In this document: piece by piece, positions 1-10,115 of the stretch | How positions within the stretch are numbered: the stretch's first letter is position 1 | How the letters are laid out: the number at the start of each line of letters is the position of its first letter | DNA from: Davidsoniella eucalypti | Lineage: Eukaryota; Ascomycota; Sordariomycetes; Microascales; Ceratocystidaceae | Direction of reading: 5' to 3' | NCBI GenBank assembly: GCA_004009845.1 | Contig: RMBW01000175.1 | Location: 1-39,811 of the forward strand | DNA length: 39,811 nt | Made by a program: the position numbers and the translations under genes | The notes under the pieces: model-generated | Databases searched by the model: none | Told to the model about the DNA's origin: nothing | The model's input: only the letters and a program-made list of their open reading frames with translations

Positions 1-2401
1 GTTGGAGGTTACAGAAGACGGCTTCGCGCCGTGTGGATGGCGATATTAGGCTGCGTCCATGGCAGATTTGACGCACCTGGGCGTTATTGGTGTCCGCAAA
101 GGCGCCAAAAAAGAGACGGATGCTATTCCAGTGACTAAGACCCTCCATCGTGTAGTTGAAGTTTTGAGCAAGCCTGCTGCATGAGAACGCTGACTGGCCG
201 ATATCGGTTGGCTGCAATATGCTGATGCCACTGATAGCAGTATTCATCGGTGAGTGGTCACACATGGCAGCCGGCTTGACTCCAGTAAGTCCACTATTGA
301 ACGAGGTAGTGAGAATTGTTGGAAATAGGACCGGCGCCAAAAAGCGACAAGACACGATAGACGGAAAGGGGAGTATGGACCAATGTTGTTGAATGTCGAC
401 CAAGATGCGCTACAGGACAGCTAGTTAGTTGCGACGTTCGGTTCTATTCACAGATGCTATAGCACTTACATGAGCGGAACAAAAACGTTGGGGCCGATAT
501 CCTTGGCGGCCGTATAAACAGGGCCGTCAGCGAAGCCATTGCCATTGCTGGGCATCTCGTACAGCCCCGAGGACGACGTTCCCGTACACTTGATGCTGAA
601 GTTGCTGGTAGTGAAGCCGTCGACCTGGATAGAGTCCGGGATCTCGCTGCTAAACTGGCTATTGGTGTTCACAGTTAAGGAGATATACACATATTCAGTG
701 GCTGTATACTGCAGCGTGCTCGCGTCCTTCCACGAGCGAGAGGCGTCTGGGGGGGCGCAGACCTTGCCAGTGGCGCCCCAGACAGAAAAGTTCGAGCGGA
801 AGCCAGCCGACGACGGCACATCAGACGTATTGTAGGAGTTGCAATCCTGTGGCCAGTCGTTTGTGTCCACGGCCTGGCAACGGACGCTGTTGGACGTGTG
901 GATTGTAGCCTGCCGGATGTCACCGGTGACTAGCGACCTGGGCACCGTCGAGACCCAGAGATCCATATCGGTAGCATTGTTTACCAGCGGGTCTGTGTTG
1001 CTGCCGCGAATCAGGTCGCTGTCCCACGGCGTCTGTAGCGAGTTGACGGTTTCATCGATGGTGTTGAGATATCCAGAAAGATATGCGATCGACGTAGTAC
1101 GGGCAATCATCGAAGGAATGCGCTGGGAACCAAGTGATGGGGCACAGAAGGGGGTCCAAGCGCCACCGTCCTCGCAGTACAGCACATGAATAAGGTCATT
1201 GTGGACGAGGATAGACTGTAGGAAGGGAGTTACAACGCCTAGAAGCAAACCAGAGTTAGTCAAGGCCGGAACATGTGACAGAGACTCAAAAATAGAACAA
1301 CGGAAAACACAAAGCCAGGCAATACCGAAGAAAGGCCAAAGCACGCATAAGCGGAGTCAGGAAAACAAGGGAAACTGGGCGTCGGCGGAGACATGGCGGA
1401 GGGGAGAACAGAGAGTCCTAAGGCTCAAAGTAGTATTCAAGGTAGCATCGAAGGACAGACGTAAAACAGCAAGCGCGCAAACATCAAGGAAATCAAAAAC
1501 AAAAACAAGAATGAAAGAATCCCAAGCAAGCAAGCAAAAGTGGAATTGGAATTGGGTATAGAAAAGACGCTGGGCAGTCGGACCCGAGCAGTCTGTACGA
1601 GGAAGAGCAGATAGCATTAGGCGATTTAGACTTACCAAGGAGGGTCAGAGAGCATGCCAGCGCCGAAAAGAGCCCAGGCTCTCCAGTCCGCAGCTTCTGG
1701 GAGATCCAGCGCGCATCGGCCAAGGCAAAAACCTGGCGGATGTTCAGCTGTTGGTCGGGTTTGCGACGGGTGGTCAGGTTGACAGCTCCGATACTAAGGA
1801 TACTAGTGACAGCCCAGAAGGCTATGAGAGCGCCAACAGTATGCAAGATCCAGCCGGCTCGAGACAGCTTCGACGCCATATCTTGGCTATGGCCTGAGAC
1901 AGTGTCGGCCATGGAGCTCTCCGCCTTGCGCTGTGCGACATATAGCAAGACCCAGGACAGCGTAGTGGTGGCGACGATGATGACGGTCATGAAGACGGGC
2001 TTCGCGCGGCGATAGGCGAGGCCCTTGGACATTGGGATCGGAGCATTGTAGGCAGCCTGCGGATCGGTGGTGGCCGGGCTGCTCTGTTCGGCGGGGGCGT
2101 CTGCGGGCGATGCTGGTGCTATAGCGGCATCGTTGGGCGGGCTTGGTTGCGCAGTTGCTGTAGCCGGTGTCGGGGCCGATGTCCGACGGCCTGTCTGCGC
2201 AGCGGCTGGCGCGGGAGCAGCGGATGTTTGAGGCGGCAAGGCAGCGGCGTGGGCTCCGGTTTCTGGTGGCGTCGCGGACTCGGAGTCTATCGGCGAGGTC
2301 TCTCTAGGTGCGGCGGAGGTCTGTATCGCCGGCACAGTGTTAGTAAGCCCGGATACGGGCGGAGCCGAAACAGAGGCAGAGTACCGGGGCGGCGGGTCCA
2401 T
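1..2401 (-). CDS. Fungal membrane protein of unknown function (3' end beyond the window)
   Basis: I do not recognise a named family. I infer three exons: 2401-1636, 1238-470 and 293-1, the last running off the left edge. The first intron (1635-1239, 397 nt) has a GTAAGT donor, a GACTAAC branch point and a TTCTAG acceptor, and joins two half codons into one Gly. The second (469-294) has a GTAAGT donor. The frame stays open through all three. The protein begins with about 125 residues rich in Pro, Ala and Thr, without obvious structure. Two hydrophobic segments follow, around residues 134-154 and 185-205, and a third (TPFLQSIL) is created by the first splice. A long non-hydrophobic stretch with several N-glycosylation sequons (NNAT, NTS, NFS, NYT) and scattered cysteines then looks extracellular. 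The layout resembles the many fungal DUF3176-like plasma-membrane proteins, but membership is a guess. The start is the only ATG ahead of the open frame. Confidence 0.8.
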
Positions 2402-4444
2402 GGCAGCGGCAGCAGAGCGGTTCGGCAGGCTGGTGATGGAATCGGGTGTGTTATGGCCGGCGGCTGTGATGCCTGAACAAGAGCCAGCCGAGCGGACGGC
2501 TCAGCGGCAGGCGCCTTGCAGCAAGCCAGCAGCAGACCAGATGACTAAGTCGTCGGCGGCACACGGGGGACGTCGGGGTCGAGGTCGGGCAGGCGATATA
2601 GAGGATATGATAGGGTGGGATGGATGGATATATCGTTGGCGGTGGAGGAGAGAGGCTGGGCTGATGGTAGAAGCTGAAGTAATGCGGAGACGGTAATAAT
2701 GCTGAATAAGGTAAGGCGACTGCAGCAACTAGAACATCGGACTATCAATTTTGGACAGCCAAAGTACGATGTGTGAGCGAGCCAGATCAATTGGCAGAGC
2801 CAACAACAACAAAACAACAGAAGATATTGAAGTAGGGTGGCCGATCTGTAGGCAGCAGGGAAAGCTACAGTAGCAATGATAGGAACAGTAGTAGAGACAG
2901 TATAACAGCAAAGAGAGAAAAAAATACTGGTAAAAAGATCTAGTAAAAGACCTAGCTGGCGAAAGGAATTGCAGGATGGTCTAGAATCAAAGACTCCAAA
3001 ATGGCTGATAAAAAAACAAAATAATGGAATTTGGGGATGTTCGTTGAGAGAACAACAGAATTGGATATTTTCAATAGAAGGCCGAAGTGCACTAAATGGG
3101 CTGTAATAGAGGCGGACAGACCACCAGATCCAGACACTGAAGATTAAGATGTGGGACCAGGGGTCTAACGCAAAAAACAAGCAAACCTACAGGGGTTTGG
3201 CTCCCTGGGCCCTGCCTGAAAGCTCGGTCATTACAGGCGCTTCAGTTGCAACTAGTATAACCTGCTCACTATAAACCTAGTATCATCTGTAGTTGTAGTT
3301 GTATCTTTGTCTGGTTGGCGGACCTGCAGCGTTGCAACGCCGGGGTCCTATATTTCCTACAATACAACTGTATCTGTATGTACGATACCTTGTACGAACA
3401 GCTCTGTAAATTATCTTTACGTTCAAGCTATTGCTCATCGACATTAGCGGTACTATACAAAAACACTACAAAATACAACGGCACAAAGAATCAACAACAT
3501 TCCAATACGGCGCCTTTGACCAGCTGTGCCCATGTTCGCCGCAGGTTCATCTTGCCCGACCATAGCCACTATCAATCATAACAACTACTACAGCGGTCTC
3601 TAGACGCCATGGCTACCCTAACCCTGGCCCTGTCTTCCTCTCAAATCGCTGCCAAAGGCTTTGTCTGCTTCCTCCGGAACGTGGCAGTGTCAATTCATCT
3701 ATCGAGACCGAGCTTTTTTGCATGTAAATCAGCTGCACTTGGCCATAGCTGTAGAAGTTTGCTGAAATTCTGTGCCATGTTCCAAATAGCGTGATAGAGT
3801 AGAGATCTGAGCGCCTTGCCTTGCCTGAAGTAGCCTGAAGTAGCCTGAAGTAGCCTGAAGTAGCCTGAGTTAGTACACTTTTTGCTTTTCGACTCCTCGC
3901 TTTTTATCCTCTCTTCTTCTCTCGTGTTGTCTCTTCTTGTCTCATGCAGAATAGTAAGCTTCTTTCTCTTCATTGGAACTACAAAGAGCTACCCCACCCC
4001 GCCATTTACCCTAACAACCATACTTACATATGTACTTATACAACTATATGTATGACATACAAATACATACATTGTACCAACAGTAGCCTCCTTTTTAGCG
4101 TTTGAGTGGCGCAAGGGTCTTGAACTATAATTGTCTAAATCAAGTTCTACAAGGCCCAAGATCGGATGATGTAGAGATGTCCTTCATACACTACATACAT
4201 ATATACAGCCACATGTATAGCTATATGACTTACACTTTGTTTCACTGCTCCATGAGTCTTACTACACATATGTAGTTTTCACTGAAAACAAAAGTGCTTT
4301 GTAATTTGCAACCGCTCGCTTATGGCACCATTCTAAACAGTCTTATATTACGAATTACTACTACCAAGATCTAGCCCTACCTTTATGTACACCGGTCTCA
4401 ATCTGTATCTCTGATTCTTATTCTGCCTCGTACCGTCCGTCGAT
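2402..4444. other. Upstream region of the membrane-protein gene; no supported gene
   Basis: This 2-kb stretch separates the start of the left-edge gene from the 3' end of the phosphoesterase gene; both are on the minus strand. It should hold the promoter and 5' leader of the left-edge gene. Open frames here, up to 211 codons at 2545-3180, are composed of Cys, Leu, Phe and Ser in a way expected of low-complexity DNA and have no recognisable domain. It contains a five-unit decamer repeat at 3821-3870, one copy of TGTATCTGTA at 3369, and runs of TACATA-like sequence at 4020-4070 and 4190-4230. Confidence 0.6.
3821..3870. repeat. Five-unit 10-bp tandem repeat
   Basis: Five consecutive 10-bp units of the form TAGCCTGAAG, the middle three identical and the first and last each slightly diverged. 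The period equals about one helical turn. It lies in non-coding DNA about 1.4 kb upstream of the left-edge membrane-protein gene. Confidence 0.9.
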
Positions 4445-5653
4445 CTATTGGACGTCTTCTACCGGATACTCATCTGATCCATATGTGCTATTAAGCGATA
4501 CATGACTAATCTTTCTCATGTCTTGCAATCTTACCCAACTCTCAACATTGAGTTCCTTACTCCCTCTTCCTCTTCCTTTTCCTCCTCCGTGGCTACTCTT
4601 TTCTTCTGGGAACTGGATATGGAGCATGCGAGCCCCGCGTGTCCAGTTTCCGTAGCCACCCTGGCCTGTATGTCTACCGAAGCACAAGAATAAAGGCTTC
4701 CTCGCGTTATATTCATCCCGCAACGCCGAACCGCGCATACCACACCACGACGCCCCGTGATCGTGGCCCGAATAGATGCTATGCAAGCCCTCCATGTTCA
4801 GTAAAGCCTCTACCAGTAGATCGTCGTTAAAGCCCGGTCCGTTCTGGACTGACAATGGCACATCCTCGTTGAGGCCTGGGAAGTTGCTTACGTTAAACGC
4901 CAGCTCTGTCTGGGCATCTGCAAAGAGCCGCGGCGGGATATGCACAAACACCATGCTAGGCAACACCCGTCCATGATGTTTAGCGAGCTGATCGTGCGAC
5001 TTTTGCAGCCAAGAGACTGTCTTGTTGTCTACCATGCCTGGAATCTCGGTGTTCTTGAACTTGGACTGGAACTTGGTACCACCCTGGCTGTCCAGAAACC
5101 ACAGAATCAGTGCTGCTCTGCCATGTCGGTCGTAGACCTCCACATGGTAGTTGGTTACGCCAGGGTTGACCGACAGGCCCTTTTGCGTGAATGATAGCTC
5201 GTACTTGGTCTCCACTTTGATCATGGCCTCGCGGGACAGGTTGAAACTAGAGTCGTGGTTTCCGTACGTCGATGCCCAGGGGATTTTGTGTTGCACCATC
5301 GGCGACACGACCTGATCAACATATGCAGACGAGTTTTCCCGGAACGTGTTCTCGCCTGTGATCAGATCACCATTCACCACCACAAAGTCCGGTTTCTCCT
5401 CCTGCAGCAGGCTGTTCATCGTGACCAAGCTCTTGCGGTCCTGCTCGATGCCCCAATCGTGCTCCTCCTCACCAAAGTGCAGATCTGAGAATATCATGAT
5501 ATCCAGAGAGCCATCTTTCTTGATGCGTAGTCTGTTGTGATGCTGTGACGGAGAGGTTGGCTGCAGTCGAATGACAGATCCAAAGAGGAGAAATGACAGG
5601 ATGAACAGTGCAACCACATTGACTACGACAATGATGCGTTCAGCCGAAGCCAT
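4445..5653 (-). CDS. Calcineurin-like metallophosphoesterase, DCR2/SIA1 type, membrane-anchored
   Basis: A single-exon, 402-residue protein. All motifs of the calcineurin-like phosphoesterase fold are present in order: DLH at 57-59, NGD at 94-96, GNHD at 131-134, a metal-binding His at 238 in FVHIPP, and GHDH at 296-299. These bind the two catalytic metal ions. The end of the domain carries the GRHTG...GGYGNWTRG signature typical of fungal proteins related to yeast Dcr2 and Sia1. Residues 7-29 are strongly hydrophobic and fit a signal anchor, so the catalytic part probably faces the secretory lumen or outside; several N-glycosylation sequons agree. I chose the ATG at 5653 because the anchor follows it directly; an in-frame ATG at 5740 would add 29 unlikely residues. 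The tail after about residue 352 is polar and includes a Gly/Lys/Arg-rich patch. The substrate is unknown. It is head-to-head with the complex I gene. Confidence 0.9.
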   Translation of the reverse strand: MASAERIIVVVNVVALFILSFLLFGSVIRLQPTSPSQHHNRLRIKKDGSLDIMIFSDLHFGEEEHDWGIEQDRKSLVTMNSLLQEEKPDFVVVNGDLITGENTFRENSSAYVDQVVSPMVQHKIPWASTYGNHDSSFNLSREAMIKVETKYELSFTQKGLSVNPGVTNYHVEVYDRHGRAALILWFLDSQGGTKFQSKFKNTEIPGMVDNKTVSWLQKSHDQLAKHHGRVLPSMVFVHIPPRLFADAQTELAFNVSNFPGLNEDVPLSVQNGPGFNDDLLVEALLNMEGLHSIYSGHDHGASWCGMRGSALRDEYNARKPLFLCFGRHTGQGGYGNWTRGARMLHIQFPEEKSSHGGGKGRGRGSKELNVESWVRLQDMRKISHVSLNSTYGSDEYPVEDVQ

Positions 5654-6295
5654 GGCTAGTCTATAGTTCACACGACGCCAAGAACAGACGATATCTGCCA
5701 GTTCACTAGTCGCACACAGAGAATAGAGACTAGTAGTCAATGCAACAGCAAAAGCAAGTGATCGTATAAGCCGGCTATAACTCGCTAAAATGCCGAGAGG
5801 TTGAACAAAAGGTATAATGTTGGTCTAGCGTATAAAGTTTAAAGTTTAATGTTGAACAATAAGGAATCTAACGAATGAAAAGACAAGCTGGAGATAAACA
5901 ATAAAGCCTCACTTTTTGGTTTTACATGTCAACAAAACTAGAATTAGGGGCACTCTAGTAGCACTAAGTTCTTCGTGCTGATCGTTTGGGTTTGGCGTCA
6001 GTGCGTCTCATGCCAATTATATTATTACTCAATAATACGTAAAACGTTAGGGTCTATACAGGGTTAGAGTTATCACTATGCCTCATATTTCAGGCGCAAC
6101 AAGGCTCAACAGACTTTAGGGTTTTTGCTATACTAAGCTAAAGGATCACCAATGACCGACGACCTGATTCTCATTACGGTCCGCCTTTCGACCAACTAGA
6201 AGCTCTGGATACATTGTGCTGTCTACATATCGTCTTCTCCTTCAAGCCAACTCGCTTTAATCTTTAGCTAAATACACAGCCTACCATCATTCATC
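5654..6295. promoter_or_regulatory. Divergent promoter region, phosphoesterase / complex I subunit
   Basis: About 640 bp between two outward-facing start codons, so it should contain both promoters and 5' leaders. It is AT-rich. I see no operator or repeat that can be assigned with confidence. Confidence 0.5.
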
Positions 6296-6710
6296 ATGGC
6301 AGGCCACGGTCACTGTATGTGTTCAAAGTATTCCCATGGTGTCTTTTTCACGCTTTACTGACGTAATTATATAGCTCCCATGGACCCGGCGTTCATTAAG
6401 CTTAATGGTGGGACTAATCGCCGTTCTGGCAATCTCTAGTGGCGAGCGAGCAAGCATACTAACAATCAAGAACAGAAATGCAGGTCAACCGTTACAAGTA
6501 CTTCCGCTGGAATGCTCGGACTGCCCGCATATCGTTCATGTACGTGTTTGTGGTTCCGGGTCTTCTAGGCTATGTTGCGTACAAGACTGATGTAAGCCTT
6601 ATCTACCTTGATATCTCTGTCACAAGTCTGGCCTATAAACTAACATTTAGCGTCAGGGTCTTTGGGACTTCCGTGCCAAGCGCAAGGGTGACTCGCTGTA
6701 TGAGCGGTAA
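6296..6710 (+). CDS. NDUFB4: Mitochondrial complex I accessory subunit, NDUFB4/B15 type
   Basis: Four exons: 6296-6314, 6375-6407, 6476-6591 and 6657-6710, giving a 73-residue protein. Introns begin GTATGT, GTGGGA and GTAAGC; the last has a CTAAC branch point. The product starts MAGHGHSPMDPAFIKLN and contains VNRYKYFRW, a hydrophobic segment (around residues 37-55) and a basic C-terminus (GLWDFRAKRKGDSLYER). This matches the small fungal complex I subunit annotated as NDUFB4/B15 or 6.6-kDa, a single-pass inner-membrane accessory protein of the proton-pumping arm. Identification is by remembered family pattern. The last acceptor is ambiguous: AG occurs at 6650 and again at 6656, so the upstream site would insert Arg-Gln in frame. 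The second donor (GTGGGA) is weak, but the splice keeps the frame and joins known family segments. Confidence 0.85.
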
Positions 6711-7079
6711 AATGCCATTGTACAACTCTACAAATTTGACATCACAAAGCAACATCAGATGGGGTTGACTATTAGCAGATATAGAACAGATGCCACCGAC
6801 ATGGCACTTGAAGTTTCGACAAAGCAGCCTAAAGCGTAAATATCGACAGGAACAGACAAGGACAACAGCATGTATAACAATACAGAACCACACTATTGGT
6901 ATAATCCGTATATATGACCGGCACTTTTTGGATTTCATGAAATTAAGGATCTTGGTATCATTACAAATGCTTTCTGGTGAAGCAATATAATCTAAGCATC
7001 GAGACTTCAGATGCGGAGGAAGGAGGATTAAAAGTCGATATGGCCTGGAAACACAACGAATAGGTGTCTTGCTGTTTGA
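6711..7079. other. Convergent 3' flank, complex I subunit / SAP18
   Basis: About 370 bp between two stop codons facing each other, holding only 3' untranslated sequence as far as I can see. Overlapping open frames on both strands have no recognisable product. Confidence 0.5.
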
Positions 7080-7984
7080 TCATCGTCGGCGACGTTGGCG
7101 GCCAGAACCTGCCGGGGCTCCTCTTGATCGACCTCCATACTGATCATCAGGTACTCGGTCACCACGACGCCATTCTCCACGTGGGATATCAGCACCGCCT
7201 CGACGTCCTGAATCTCTTCCAGCCATAGCACCACCGCCACCACCACCTCGTGAAAACCCACTATCGCGATCTCTCATAATGCCCCAGCCTCGGTCTCTTT
7301 CGGTAGGAGCAGCTGGCCCACTACGATCTATACGATCACCGCGATCGCCACGATCTCGACGCAAGGTCGCCATGGGTGCTACACTGCCATCATCTAGAGG
7401 CGGTAATACAGCCACCGAGATGATGTCTCCCGGAACAAAGCGGAGCTCGCGTAGGGTTTTGGTTTCGAACTTGAGTGCCTCATCGATCGCAGGTGGCGGC
7501 GGGCGTCGACTACGTGCATGTGCAGACCCTGAGATACCATCATCCATCTCAGCGTCCGAGGTGTCCGATGGTGTCGATAGAGCGTATGGTCCATTCCCTC
7601 CTAATATTATATTGCCAAGGTCGCGCGTTAGGTATCGAGGGCGAAAGCGGGAATCGTTTTTCGAGGCTTTCGGGTCTGTGTAGATGTGCTGGAAGGCGAC
7701 TCGAGTGCCATATGCTGGGAAGGGAAAGGCTTCCGAGTGCTTGGCGCCGAGTAGAAGCGCTAGACGGCCGAGTGTACAGGTAGGAAGTGTGTAGACATTG
7801 GCGTGTTTTGGAGGCTGACGAGCATCGATGTCGTCGGGACTGTTGAAACATTAGCATGTGATAAAGGAAATAAATATAAGATATTGAAGGAAGGGACAAT
7901 TATGTACCGGATAAAGCTGCCTTTGCTGTAAAATATGCGCACTAAAAAGGGCGTCGGCTCATCTTCGCAATCCCAGCCGGCCAT
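7080..7984 (-). CDS. sap18: SAP18, Sin3/ASAP-complex subunit with a long RG/RD-rich tail
   Basis: Two exons, 7984-7908 and 7839-7080, separated by a 68-nt intron with a GTACAT donor, a TGCTAAT branch point and an AACAG acceptor; the product is 278 residues. The first exon gives MAGWDCEDEPTPFLVRIFY, and the second continues through TCTLGRLALLLG and FAYGTRV-like core segments to RELRFVPGDIISVAVLPP, the closing strand of the ubiquitin-like SAP18 fold. In animals SAP18 belongs to the Sin3 histone deacetylase complex and to ASAP, which links splicing to the exon junction. The fungal protein is much longer than the roughly 150-residue human one because of an insertion before the last strand and an approximately 90-residue tail rich in Arg, Asp and Gly, ending in four arginines. 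Such RG/RD tails often bind RNA, which is inference here. It is head-to-head with prp18. Confidence 0.93.
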
Positions 7985-8317
7985 TTTGATGTGTAGAGTG
8001 GCTATTTGATTAGATTCTTCTATTGACGTTGTAGAGTGATTGAAATGGGATGTCAAGCGCGAAGCTGAACAAAGCTGAACGAAAGCTTGTCGTGGTAGCG
8101 AAGCCTCACGTCATTTTTCAGGTAAAGCTAGCCTTGCGCGACCATATATTTACCGAGTATTAAGCGGTACATACATTCTCTACCAATTACCTTAACAAAT
8201 ACTTGGGCTCTTTGCGACAAGCTCATCATTCTAAGAATGATATAAAATGCTAATGACCCAACTTGTATCACATTTAGGAACACCATTTTCTATTGAGTAC
8301 AGCTCAAACTGCCCAAG
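7985..8317. promoter_or_regulatory. Short divergent promoter, SAP18 / PRP18
   Basis: Only 333 bp separate the two start codons, so both genes are probably driven from one bidirectional promoter. I cannot name a factor-binding site. Confidence 0.6.
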
Positions 8318-9445
8318 ATGGATTTTGCTTCGCTTATGAGCAAAGAGCTGGCCAAAGCCAAGCCCGAAAAGACGAAGAAATACGCCAGAAAAGTCGATCT
8401 AGAGGCTGAGCGTGTGGCCACCTACAAAGCCGAACAAGCTGCGCTCGAAGCCAGCCGCTCTGCTAAAGAGAGCGTCAAGCGGAAAGCCGAGGACGATGCC
8501 GCGGAAGAAAGGCGTCTGCGCGAAGAGAAGCGTCAGCGACTAGCTGAACAGTCCCGCCAAGCCAAAGAGGAGCGTGAGATCGAAGAGGAAGCTGCTCGGC
8601 GCAAACGTCTCGGCCTGCCTGAACTTCCCAAGGTCAACGAGACAGAAGAGGAGGATCGTAAAGCACGCGAGGATGGCGTGGAGGATATCGCAGAGGAGGA
8701 TCTGGTGGCCAAAATGCGTGAGCTGGGCCAGCCAGTTCGTTTGTTTGGAGAGTCACATTGGCGCCGTGTGCGGCGGTATCACAAGCTGACGACAGTGGTC
8801 ACGGCAGGCCCGATTCCCACGACACTACAGCCAGTTGAAGAGAAGGATATGCGGCTGGACGGTGAGGTACCGACGGAAGCTAAAGCACGCAAGTACCTGT
8901 TTAGACAGCTGGCCTCGTACTTTTCGATGGTGCTCACGGAATACCAGGTGGCTATGGAACGAGAGCGCGCAGATACAAGCGCTAGTCGCACTGCATACAA
9001 TGCAATGGTGCGGTGTCGGGAGGACATGAAACCTGTATGTACCATACTAATCGGCCACTGGACCTTCCTACGCCAACATCAACGATGACGATACTGACAC
9101 CGCCTCTTTCTCTCTCTCTAGCTCTTCCGCAAATTTGAAAAGGGCGACATTGACGACTCTGTTCTACAGCCAGTGGTTGAAATCGTCAAGGCGGCACAGG
9201 AACGGCGCTATGTCGATGCCAACGACGGCTATCTACGCCTCAGTATCGGCAAGGCCGCTTGGCCCATTGGTGTTACCATGGTTGGTATCCACGAACGTAG
9301 TGCACGCGAGAAACTGCATAACGGTGAAAAGGGCCACGTGATGGGCGACGAAGTCACACGCAAATACTTGCAGAGCATCAAGCGTTGTCTAACGTTTGCA
9401 CAGGTGCGGTGGCCACCATCAGATCTTAAGCAGCTTATGGGCTAG
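8318..9445 (+). CDS. prp18: Pre-mRNA splicing factor PRP18
   Basis: Two exons, 8318-9034 and 9122-9445, joined in phase 0 across an 87-nt intron (GTATGT donor, pyrimidine-rich acceptor ending CTCTAG); 346 residues. Residues about 1-110 form a highly charged Glu/Lys/Arg coiled-coil-like region. Residues about 127-155 match the PRP4-like motif (MRELGQPVRLFGES, then basic residues) found in U4/U6 and U5 splicing factors. The C-terminal ~170 residues are the helical PRP18 domain, including the conserved loop GYLRLSIGKAAWPIGVTMVG followed by IHERSAREK, which in yeast helps hold exons during the second step of splicing. PRP18 acts on the U5 snRNP with SLU7. The intron lies between MKP and LFRKFE inside the domain. 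The ATG is the first in the open frame and fits the family start (MDFASLMSKEL). Confidence 0.96.
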
Positions 9446-9701
9446 ACGGCAGACAAACAGACAAACGAGCTGTTTCCTTTTTTTTCCAACTACATTACAT
9501 AATTCATACGATATCATGCCTCTTAATTCCAACAAACGGGCACCTTCTTTTAGAAACCATACATCGCCGCTTAAATATTCTCATACTTGATATATATTTT
9601 CGACAACTATAGCTATCGAAACTACTATAGACTCTCATGGTATTGCTATCCCCATGCCTTAGCAATATTCTGTGCCACTCGGATCGACGCCTCGTTGTCT
9701 C

Positions 9702-10115
9702 ATGCAGATCGGAGCAATTTGCAGTGCCGTATTGGGGGTTGTTGTCATATTATTGTGTATCTTCTGCTGCTTTCTCAAGACATGGCGCCGAAAGACCAAC
9801 CAGAGCCATCTACCGCCTACCTCGCCTATATCAACAAGTTCCTTTACGTTCTACTGCCAGGTATATCCAGTTCCAGGAACAGCCCCACCACCATCCGCAG
9901 TAGCAGCAGCAGTTGCTACAGCGGCTACGGCAATGCCTCATATGATACCAGGTGTCGACGGCTCATCAGTACCCCCTACTCCTGGTGTCATGCAGCAAGC
10001 AGGACGGCCCCGTTGGAACTACACCGAGTCTCATGTGAACCGCTATCCGCCTGATACTCCGGCCTACGCGCCACGTCCACCGGGATCTAGTCTTCGCTAC
10101 CATCCGAGGACCTAA
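9702..10115 (+). CDS. Possible small single-pass membrane protein, proline-rich
   Basis: An open frame of 137 codons from the ATG at 9702; an in-frame ATG at 9672 would add ten residues. I do not recognise it. The product starts with a hydrophobic segment (MQIGAICSAVLGVVVILLCI then FCCFL, with clustered cysteines), followed at once by basic residues (KTWRRK), as in a type III or signal-anchored protein with a cytoplasmic tail. The remainder is rich in Pro, Ala, Ser and Tyr with several PP and PxxP motifs. It follows prp18 by 256 bp on the same strand. Codon use looks plausible, but there is no domain, and splice sites within the frame could change the model, for example a GT just after TACTGCCAG near 9861. 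It is a candidate rather than a firm gene. Confidence 0.5.
   Translation: MQIGAICSAVLGVVVILLCIFCCFLKTWRRKTNQSHLPPTSPISTSSFTFYCQVYPVPGTAPPPSAVAAAVATAATAMPHMIPGVDGSSVPPTPGVMQQAGRPRWNYTESHVNRYPPDTPAYAPRPPGSSLRYHPRT

Noticed and set aside
2545..3180. A 211-codon minus-strand open frame upstream of the left-edge gene
   Set aside because: Its composition is dominated by Cys, Leu, Phe and Ser from pyrimidine-rich DNA; there is no domain, and it lies where the leader and promoter should be.
4097..4190. A tRNA-like stretch in non-coding DNA
   Set aside because: Some stem-like words are present, but no cloverleaf with the invariant T-loop bases can be formed.
5654..5740. The upstream in-frame ATG at 5740 as start of the phosphoesterase
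   Set aside because: It would put 29 residues in front of a normal signal anchor, and the next ATG gives the usual fungal layout.
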